Notes under the pieces: model-generated
Database searches by the model: none
What the model was told of the DNA's origin: nothing
What the model saw: the letters and a program-made list of their open reading frames with translations, nothing else
Assembly: GCF_003073045.1 (NCBI RefSeq)
Contig: NC_037600.1
Location: 17,500,352-17,564,351, forward strand
Reading direction: 5' to 3'
Source: Pomacea canaliculata
Lineage: Eukaryota; Mollusca; Gastropoda; Architaenioglossa; Ampullariidae
Length of the DNA stretch: 64,000 nt
Translations under genes and position numbers: made by a program
Shown: positions 53,301 to 61,432 of the stretch, one piece after another
Numbering within the stretch: the first letter of the stretch is position 1
Layout of the letters: each line of letters opens with the position of its first letter

Positions 53301-53559
53301 AGGTACTGTAGGGCATCACCGTTACCTAAAGCTGTCCCCAAGAAAAGTCTCCAACGATTCACTCCCCAATGAACTGAAAAAAGTCCTTTACCTCTCTGTC
53401 AGTAATAACAGAATGTCTTCAATGTACCAAAACACCTACAAGCAAACTTATTTGGTAGGTAAAAATCGAGACTATAGCTAGTCATATAACTGACTGAAGA
53501 TTGTTTTCTCTGCAGGGTGGGACGATTTCGTTGGCTCTGTTAAACACTTTTTTGGCTGA
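50343..53559 (+). CDS. Secreted CUB-like protein with long mucin-like repeat region, gene D
   Basis: Predicted secreted glycoprotein of 587 residues. Coding exons: 50343-50448, 50865-51080, 51262-51351, 51633-52940, 53516-53559; all introns are phase 1. The signal peptide is about 20 residues (MTCLGLLLSLVCLCLQAGHG) and a furin-like RHRR follows at 30-33. Residues 37-136 fit a CUB-like domain with four cysteines (37, 60, 85, 100) and one NVT glycosylation site (plus NFS). Residues 197-417 are 17 repeats of 13 residues (STFTFP-x-STTxNP). Residues 418-573 are Ser/Thr-rich, as in O-glycosylated mucins. The last exon adds WWDDFVGSVKHFFG. No membrane segment or GPI signal is seen. CUB domains usually mediate protein or carbohydrate binding outside the cell; a mucus or matrix role is inference. 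Gene E is the tandem paralogue. Confidence 0.87.
51809..52471 (+). repeat. Coding minisatellite: 17 units of 39 bp
   Basis: Exactly 663 bp, or 17 x 39 bp, each unit coding 13 residues of the type STFTFPLSTTENP. Units 3-5, 6-8 and 9-11 form a 117-bp higher-order repeat (STTEN, STTDN, then the TFSSD/TFSTD type). Because 39 is a multiple of three, other frames stay open too; those frames are shadows. Confidence 0.95.
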
Positions 53560-53599
53560 GACACCGCCCAGAACTACAATCTGTGCAGAAGCCGATGTC

Positions 53600-53605
53600 A
53601 ATAAA
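53600..53605 (+). terminator. Polyadenylation signal candidate of gene D
   Basis: AATAAA lies 41 nt after the gene D stop codon. A second AATAAA at 53785-53790 is conserved in position with 61603-61608 after gene E, so it could be the ancestral one. Confidence 0.5.
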
Positions 53606-54638
53606 GAGAGAGGAGAAATAAAGTCTTTGAAACTGTTGTAAATTAGAAAAACTAGCAATTGTATCTCCCATGCCCCTTAAAGACCGACTCAGTGGGAGAT
53701 ACAGCAAAATGGCTGCTGATGTAAACACATGAAATAGTAAGCAAAAATTACTAACCATAAAGAAAATAATAATCAACTAGTAAAAATAAATACCTGCCTC
53801 AACAAAGTCAGTTTAGCGAGTTGTTATTTGTGCCTGTTCCTTCTTGCATTCACCTTCAAGGTGAGGAGTTGTATCATGGTGATGGATTATTTATTCAAAG
53901 GAACCTATCTTTATGTGAATCCACATTTGCTTTTCAACCAAGATCAGTAAAAGAAATTGTAAAACGATTTTGTGACATGGTGTGACGAAACAGCTTGGAG
54001 AATGATGTACTAGACAGTGTAAGGGGTATAGGGACACCTGATGATGGCCTGACACCCGCTTCCAGCCTCAGTACACCCACACAACCGCTTCACACCCGTT
54101 CTGACTCGGGTACTATAGGTACCACTCTCATGCGCCAACCAGCAACTGATAACAGTTTCACAGACAATTTCAAATAAGTATCAATACAGAGTCAACAAAC
54201 TGAACAGACTACAGATATAATACAATTATTGAAACTCCGGAAGGTCGTCTTTGACAAAAAGGACGAGCTAATAAAAAATGTCAGACATATACATATGTTA
54301 CATCCCTCGTCGCTTATAGTCAACAGTTCACTGGTTGTAGATGGGTGAAAACAATTGACACGTACCCGGGATATAAACTACAGTTCAGTCTCTACACCCG
54401 GCTGGGTAGACTAGCAGTATCACGTGGAACTAAAGGCCTTCTGAGACTGTCTGTCCTCTCTGTAACCACTCTTGACATAAATTCTCGCTCACCACTGCAT
54501 CACATCAGCTGCATCAAGTGAAGAACGACAGCGGCGACGACGAGAATGATTCACTGACTGGTTTCTTTGTATAACTCCCAGACGACAAAGAAGTTGAGCG
54601 GCACCAACGATGGATCTCACCATCAGCTTGCTGACGAC

Positions 54639-54798
54639 AATACAATACAATACAATACAATACAATACAATACAATACAATACAATACAATACAATACAA
54701 TACAATACAATACAATACAATACAATACAATACAATACAATACAATACAATACAATACAATACAATACAATACAATACAATACAATACAATACAATAC
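54639..54798. repeat. (AATAC)32 pentanucleotide microsatellite
   Basis: 160 bp of uninterrupted AATAC, exactly 32 units, directly at the end of duplication copy 1. It has no stop codon in any frame (NTIQY on plus, YCIVL on minus), so long open frames through it are artefacts. Perfect purity suggests recent expansion. Confidence 0.97.
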
Positions 54799-55267
54799 CA
54801 TTAATCCCCAATGGCACGACAGTGGTAACGATAAGAGTTATCAATGTCGACATGCTTCACATCTTGTTATCACTTGTCGTCTGCGAGGAACAGCAAATAG
54901 TTTTTTTTTTTAACTTCCATGGGTCCGACTGCAAGTGTCAGTGACTGGCATTCTCGGAGAAAGGGTCTCTCACTTTCAGACTCACTGCTGACGACGGCCA
55001 AGACACTCAGAGCCGTTAGTACTGGAGTAGGGGAAAGACACCTGAGGATGTTTGTGTGTCTGAACACGTGTCCTGCACTGCAAATCATGCTGTATCTGTA
55101 GAATGGCTGGTTTGGAAGCTGTTTTTGCTGTCGGGGTGGTGGCTGCTTGTATTATTTTTTATGAAAAGTAAATAAAGTAAATAAAAAGCCCTACACTTCT
55201 ATTTGAAATGTACTGGAAAGGGGAAAATAATTTTTCCTCCTTAGGTTTCGGGATTTTTTAATGCATA

Positions 55268-56510
55268 TGTTACCGGCAATGTATGAAAAACCGGCAGTCT
55301 ATGGAATACCTAGACAATGTATACAATCCTTGTGGTTTTCACGCAAGGTATGAAATATCTGCGCTGTTACTTCTTTCCAAGACATTGCACAAAATGCCTA
55401 GCCATTAGAAAACGTGACAAGTACTACTCTAGGTCGAGTGTTCAATCCCCAAATTGGCAAACTCTTTCGTAAAAACTCTAAAAGTGGAAGAAGAAACGCA
55501 AAATGAACTACATGATATTTTTACTAGGAGAACAAAGGAATCCATTTTCATTTTCGATCGTCTCTTACTTTCTACTGTATTCTCAATGTCGAAGCAAATA
55601 GTGCACCAAATATTAACCCCATGACCTTCCATTTTCTCGCCACAGATCACATGAATATTTGTTCACACTTTCTGCATGTATGGGCGCCGCTGCTTTCAAC
55701 ACGTGGCAGAAAATGAGGGTCCCTCACTATCCATGTCTTCCCTGTTACTTTGGTTTCCTTAATCCTGGAATGAATTCTTTCCAGTATTTTGTGCAATAAC
55801 CTCAGTATCTTCTATTGAATGGTCTGTTTCTTCCAGCTGTATTATTTGTACACCTTCTATTATATTCTCCAGCCCTTCCTCTGTCTGTACACCTTGTAAA
55901 ATATCGTGGGGTAGGTAAGACTTAGTGAGACCTACTTCCCCTGTGCAGTCAAAGAGAGCCTCATAAGGCGTTCCCTGAATCCCAGAGCGAAAGGCCTTGT
56001 TTTTCATAAGTTGGAAGAACCGTATTCCCTCGCTCCAGTGGCCATTTTTTTTTTCAATCTTGCATCCAAGTAGACAAAATATTTTTGATGTCTTGGTTAA
56101 CTCTTTCGACACTTCCCTGGCTTTCGAGTGGCGCGGCTTCCCTTGTACAATGAAAGTGGGACAGTATTCCTTCAGACTGCTGACCATTTTATTCGCAAAT
56201 TCCAGACCTTTGTCGGACTGTAGAATGGATGGTGCACTAAGCATTGTAAATATGTCTATCAAGCTGTAAGTTACTTCTCCCGCAATCTTTGTTTTCAAAG
56301 CCCTGAGAACCCCAAAGTTAGTGAGATGATCTCGGTACACCATTATACATTTGTATTCCTTGTCAGGATGGGACTGAAAGTCGATTTGTTCCACCTGACA
56401 GCTTATTCTACCGGTCTGTCGGTTTGCTATTTAGGTATTATATAGAATGTCTAGGAATTGTATGAAATGGGATTGCCTAGGTGGCCGGTTTTTACACATT
56501 GCCGATAACA
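55268..56510 (-). mobile_element. Ginger-like DNA transposon fossil (integrase-type), broken
   Basis: A 1.24-kb element bounded by inverted ends: TGTTACCGGCAATGT at 55268 and the inverse of TGTTATCGGCAATGT ending at 56510. Similarity continues over about 27 bp including AAAACCGGC. Inside, on the minus strand at 55759-56394, is a fragment resembling the retroviral-type integrase core of Ginger transposases and of the related domesticated KRBA2/SCAND3 proteins (QIDFQSHPD, ILQSDKGLEFAN, GKPRHS). The copy is far shorter than a full autonomous element and looks broken and reduced. No target duplication is clear at the ends. It entered after the CUB-gene duplication or within copy 2. Confidence 0.75.
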
Positions 56511-56513
56511 TTT

Positions 56514-56597
56514 ACAACTTAAAATATAAAAGTGTGAGGGGCCCCAAAGTGTTTCAAGTTGCAAGAGTTCCCCTCACACTCGTATACTTTAGGTTGT
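56514..56597. other. Perfect-length hairpin, 28-bp arms and 28-nt loop
   Basis: Arm 56514-56541 (ends GTGTGAGGGG) pairs with arm 56570-56597 (starts CCCCTCACAC) with four mismatched positions. The hairpin directly abuts the right end of the Ginger-like element. As minus-strand RNA two of the mismatches become G-U pairs. It may be a small foldback element, part of a larger mobile element, or a small-RNA precursor. Confidence 0.6.
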
Positions 56598-56599
56598 AT

Positions 56600-59430
56600 G
56601 TATTGCTAATCTAGCGCCTGGCTGTCTGGCTGACTGAGGCGCAACATTCTATTTCTACAGGAATTTTACATGCCAGGGTTCATCGACTTTCTTTGTTTTA
56701 CTTTGTGACTGTAGTCCATTCTTATAGGCCGAATCAAAGAAGATAAACTATAGTTTACTAGTGCCAGAGCAGCAGTTACCTGTCTCCCCTAATTTGGCTC
56801 ATAAAATTAAAAACAATTTAAAAAAAATATTTTACTACTTGTGGACTGCTGGAAATGCTGCATTGTCTCCTGAAATAAGTAAATGGTGAAAATTTTACAC
56901 CTCTAGGACGATGGGAAGTGGTGAAAAATCGATTATAAAACTATGCATACATACAGAGTGAGTTAAATCTGTAATAAAAACGTTTGTATATTTAAATGTA
57001 TTTCTTATCTTGGCTGGAATGTGTGATAACAACTAGCCCTGTCTAAATTTAATTATAAAAGCGTTACAATACTCGACAAAAATACACGATAAATGTCGAA
57101 AACATTATCTTAATATAAATTTAAAAGTGACTCATTATGACATAACAACTCCGATTATCCACACTGTCCTAAAAGAAAGTTTCTTTATTTCCGTTTAATG
57201 GTGAATCCTGTCTGAAAAATACTAGGAATTAAAAGTTCGGCACAAGACCGCCGTTAACGCCATCGACACTTGCTGTCACTGGAGACTAGTGTTTCATGAA
57301 TCCACAAACTACGTATATATACAAGGCTGAATGAACTAGGACAAGCTGGACAACCATTGGTCTGTCACTCCACCATCCGACCTTAGTCATATCAGTTTGT
57401 TTGGTGCCTGAGGTAAATCGCTCCCTTTACGGTTAAACCTAGTCATATCCCACCAGCCTGTTACTACCAACACGCAGCCATTTACTATCCACATGCGTTA
57501 TCCAACTGACCTATGAACTGCAAGCTCGCCTTCTGCTCCAACATTTGGCATGGTGCTGGCTGACGGCTTCATGTCACAGGTTTAAATAACGGCTGCTGGT
57601 TTGTTTGTTTTTTTTTTTGTATTTTTTCATCTAGATTTTTTATATTCCCGCACAAGATTCTGTTGACCAACCTACAACACTTGATCTCACTTGCGATTAG
57701 AGGGAGAGAAAGTGAGAGAAATAGAAACAGAGAAAGCAACAGATTGACTTGAAGACAGGGGGAATCTGGTCAAGGATGGGCAAGAAAATGGAGGAAAGAA
57801 GAGGAACATGACATACACAGTCCATGGGAACAAACTACAGCGTGAAACACTGAAAAGTTATACTTGTCTCCCCTTCAAGGGTTCACCTTGTATGATGATT
57901 ATTTGCATACAAACCATTATCTGAAGACACGAAATCAGGGCTAACACTTTTTTCTGTGATGGTCGTTACAGAAGTCTTCAAACCCTCAGGCTCGCTTATT
58001 GCTTTCAGAATCTAAGCATCAGAAGCCCAAGCAGAAGAAGATGAAGATGATAACAAAGTGAATTTATTTGATATCATATTGGAGCTTTATCATAATTCAG
58101 AGCTTTACTTCCGTATTTATCCTTTTTCCAATCAGCTAACTACTAGTCAATCTGTTTCTGACATCTTTAAATCTATTTTTATCTTTCCTTCTCCTTTCTT
58201 CTTTCTCACTATTTCTGAGCCTGACACACTGTATTAATTTATTCCACAACCTAAAATCTCTGTGCTAATTTATAGTTGAACCTGTTATCTCTGAGTTAAT
58301 TTAGTTCTGAAAATATCTCTGTGTTCATTTAAATTCTGAATCTGTCATTTCTGAATTAGTTTACATTTCTCTGAGCGCGCGCATGCACAAACACACACAC
58401 ACGCATTTCTCTGCATGCATGTATAAAAGAATGAGTGTGACAAATGACAAATCTTTATTTAAGAGGGTAACAATAAGTAAAAGTTGTTTTTTTACATAAA
58501 GCGCTCGGTGTCGTTTGATGTTTACCTTCAGCCCTCTGCTTCGTCTGTTGCTTGGATACATGACATGTGCCATCCAACCAGTCTGTATACCTGACCTCTC
58601 AGTATATAGAAAGCCAGGTCGTTGTTGATGAAGTTTGCCACTATTCAATTAGCGGCAAATTCCATTTTATTGAAGACTGCGATGCAGGCAGAGATGTGAC
58701 TGTCCTTGTGATGCGGGACAGATGACAGCATGTTCCTTGCCCTTGGGAAGCACCGACGACAGGAGGGTGAGCCATACTTGCATCCAATGCTTTTCCCGCT
58801 GTTGCAGTCGTTGATGCGAATATGAAAGACTACTGTAGTTTGTGTTTACTATAGTCTGTGTTGCTGTGGTGTGTGGTGTAGGGCTTCTGTAGTTCAGGTC
58901 TTGTTAGGCCCAATAATGGCAGTACTTGACTGCGTCAACTGTCATTTGTGCTCGGTGCAAACCAGCCATCAAGTCTCCCGGTATGACTAGTGAGGACCTG
59001 GGATCCAGCGGTAATATTTAGTTAGTGAGTCCTGGTTCTTGACTCGTGATGTTTACATACGATGGATGGTAGGGCAGAGGTTGACATAGGAGATTCGGGT
59101 GGAGGGAGGTGACGCGAGGGGACAGGAGTGTGGGATGTTGATTGTTCGAACATAATGCGGGGAAATGGGAGAATCGGGTTTGCTGGGTGGAGCGGGGAGG
59201 GAGGACGAGCAGTGAGTTTGAATAGGAGGATGCTAGGGAGCAGAGAACTGGGCTTCCGGGATCATAATGACGAGTGCACGTGCGTATGTATGTCTGTTGA
59301 GGTCAAAAACTTATGCCAGATAAAGTTTGAAATACAAGCAGGTGAGCATCTCACGTTGCTTCTGTCAACAGCAGGCGCGTTGATGATCACATCAGCAGGC
59401 CGGCATGTAACTCAATACATCACAAGCTAC
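56600..59430. other. Spacer upstream of gene E
   Basis: No exon is recognised. Much of it is the diverged counterpart of the spacer upstream of gene D (57340-58370 with 48400-50050). The part from about 58650 to 59300 has no clear partner in copy 1 and is GC-richer, with a G-rich patch at 59095-59250. Confidence 0.55.
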
Positions 59431-59490
59431 TGATATAAGAGTGTCTTCATTGTGTTTGTGACATCCACAGTCGTTAGTCTGCAACCCACG

Positions 59491-61432
59491 ATGACGTGTC
59501 TAGGGCTGTTATTGTCGCTTGTGTGTCTGTGTCTACAGGCCGGCCATGGACACTCTCTGCTGCTGAAGAACATGAAGAGACACCGAAGAGCGGCAGGTAA
59601 TAATCTACAAATGGCTAGTCATTGTAATAATACATGGGCGGTCATGTAAATCTTCTAACTTATTTTTTTCTTTAATAATTGTTAATATAAATGATACCTA
59701 CCTGTGTGCATTAATTAGTGAGGGTTTGAAGACAAGGATTGCTGTTTAGAGGAATATTGTTAAAGCTGTAACAGAGTCAATGACGGTGATACTAGAAATT
59801 TTGTCGACTAGGTCATATGACCAAGCTGGTAAGATGTGTGTAAGTAAATGTAAACAGTTGTTAACATATCTGTAAAGTTAATATAAGGGTGTGAGCGGGC
59901 GTGAATGGTTGTTGATGCCGCTGTACGAAGTATCTGTGGACATCTTTTGTCAACATTCAGCGAAGATCATAAAAACAAAAAACACATTTCTAGTGCAAAA
60001 TTCAGGTAAGCAGTTTCATTATGAAAATAACTTTCTTTTTTTTAATCCTGGTGTACAGTAACATTTTTTCCCCCTTCTACCTTGTGTCACCTAGAGTGCG
60101 TCATTGTCCTGCCATCGCAGCAAGGGACTGTACTCTTTCCTGACCCGGCGGTACCCAGTAACGACAACTGTGTGTACCGCGTGAATCTCAACGGCAAACG
60201 CGGGAACGTGACCCTTCACCTCACTCAGCTGGACCGACCGGCCTGCAGTCAGGGCGACATTCAGGACAATCTGTTGGGCTTTGAACGCTGTGGCTCTGGT
60301 TACAACTGGCAATGTAGGACATGAAACATGTTTGATTTATTGTCTTATGTACACGTGGCACCGCAGGACACTATGTCCACCATAGCTTCCTAAAAACCTG
60401 ACAATAAAAATACAAAAAGTACACAACATAAACAAACAACTCGCTATGTTTATTACTAAACAAAAACATTTACTAACTCGATAGCGTTTACAACTCCTCA
60501 GTATACATTGTTGTGTCGCCCTTAGTGATATCTAAATTTTCAGTTTCTATATTCTTTATTCGACTTTTTTTGAACACTTTGATCATCCAGTAAATACTTT
60601 TGGAAAAAGCTTGCTTTGTTATATTCACAAAGACCTTCCCTGAACTCGAAAATTCAGCTAACGATAGGTTTGAGTAAAATATTATAACTCATCCTTCATC
60701 CTTAAAGAGCAAACTCACACATGTGTACCTGTGTTTGTGTGTGTGTTCTTAAGTCTTCGTTAGTCACTTTGTTTGTTTACCTGTCTCGCAGTAAAAAATG
60801 TGATCTACGTTGACTTCTCCTTCCGGGACGTCGGTCAAAGTTCGCTGGCCATGTCCTTCTCCGTCTCCTCGAATTCAACCGGTAAGGATAGAATTGCTGG
60901 TCTGAGGCGAGATTTCATTTTGTCTTGCTTCAAACCATTTGCATAAAACTGTATACTTTACTTTTATAGTCATTTGCGTTTGTTATAACCTCAGAAAAAG
61001 TTTTGTGAATCTAAGGCTATGTACAGGTATAGAATTCTTAACCTGCAGGTGATGAGAACTGTTGCTGTAAGTGCTCAGAAATAACAAATAGTCACAACTG
61101 TAACATGTGTGTATGTTTATTTGTATATATATATATACCAGGTCAAAAGTCGTACAGGTTTTTTGTAAAAAATTGTATAAGAAGATTATGGTTTTTATTA
61201 CAACGGTAATCGGTAAATGAAGGAAGGATTGTGTAATTAAGAGATTGAATGATTAATCAGTTTCTTTACTTGTCCATGTCATATTTACCATTTATTTATA
61301 CAATTTATCTAGCCAGACTTTGCCGAATTGCCTCTTTAACCTTTGTTTTCCTTACATTGCTTGGTAGGTAAAAATCGAAGCTGTAGCTAATAAAGTCTTT
61401 GCTTTCCAGGGACGGACAATGCCACTGGCTAG
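59491..61432 (+). CDS. Secreted CUB-like protein without mucin region, gene E
   Basis: Predicted secreted protein of 145 residues, tandem paralogue of gene D. Coding exons: 59491-59596, 60095-60313, 60792-60881, 61410-61432, all phase 1 introns, total 438 nt including the stop TAG. The signal peptide and RHRR site are the same as in gene D (exon 1 differs at one synonymous base). The CUB-like domain keeps the four cysteines and NVT site but differs at many other residues, with one inserted residue (NDNC). The large Ser/Thr/Pro exon of D is absent. The last exon is homologous to the last exon of D but stops earlier, giving the short tail GTDNATG. A 51-nt optional exon at 61313-61363 would give 162 residues. 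Confidence 0.8.
61313..61363 (+). other. Candidate micro-exon, remnant of the mucin repeat in gene E
   Basis: Bounded by a possible acceptor (TTTATCTAG) and a donor (CTTG/GTAGGT). It is 51 nt, phase 1 at both ends and open. Its middle, TTAACCTTTGTTTTCCTTAC, aligns in frame with the gene D repeat (TCAACCTTTACTTTCCCTAC): LTFVFLT against STFTFPT. It could be a spliced micro-exon or just a scar of the lost exon. Confidence 0.4.

Larger units (their letters stand above)
48050..54635 (+). repeat. Segmental duplication, copy 1
   Basis: Matches copy 2 (about 55090-62770) in order and orientation along its length: 48110-48200 with 55100-55190, 48410-48800 with 57345-57550, 49200-49420 with 57840-58030, gene D with gene E, and 54480-54630 with 62635-62765. 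Exons and promoter are the best conserved parts; introns and spacers are clearly diverged. The unit is about 7 kb, so this is an old tandem gene duplication. Confidence 0.85.

Noticed and set aside
54489-54944. Open frames through the AATAC array on both strands
   Set aside because: Pure microsatellite translation; no protein meaning.
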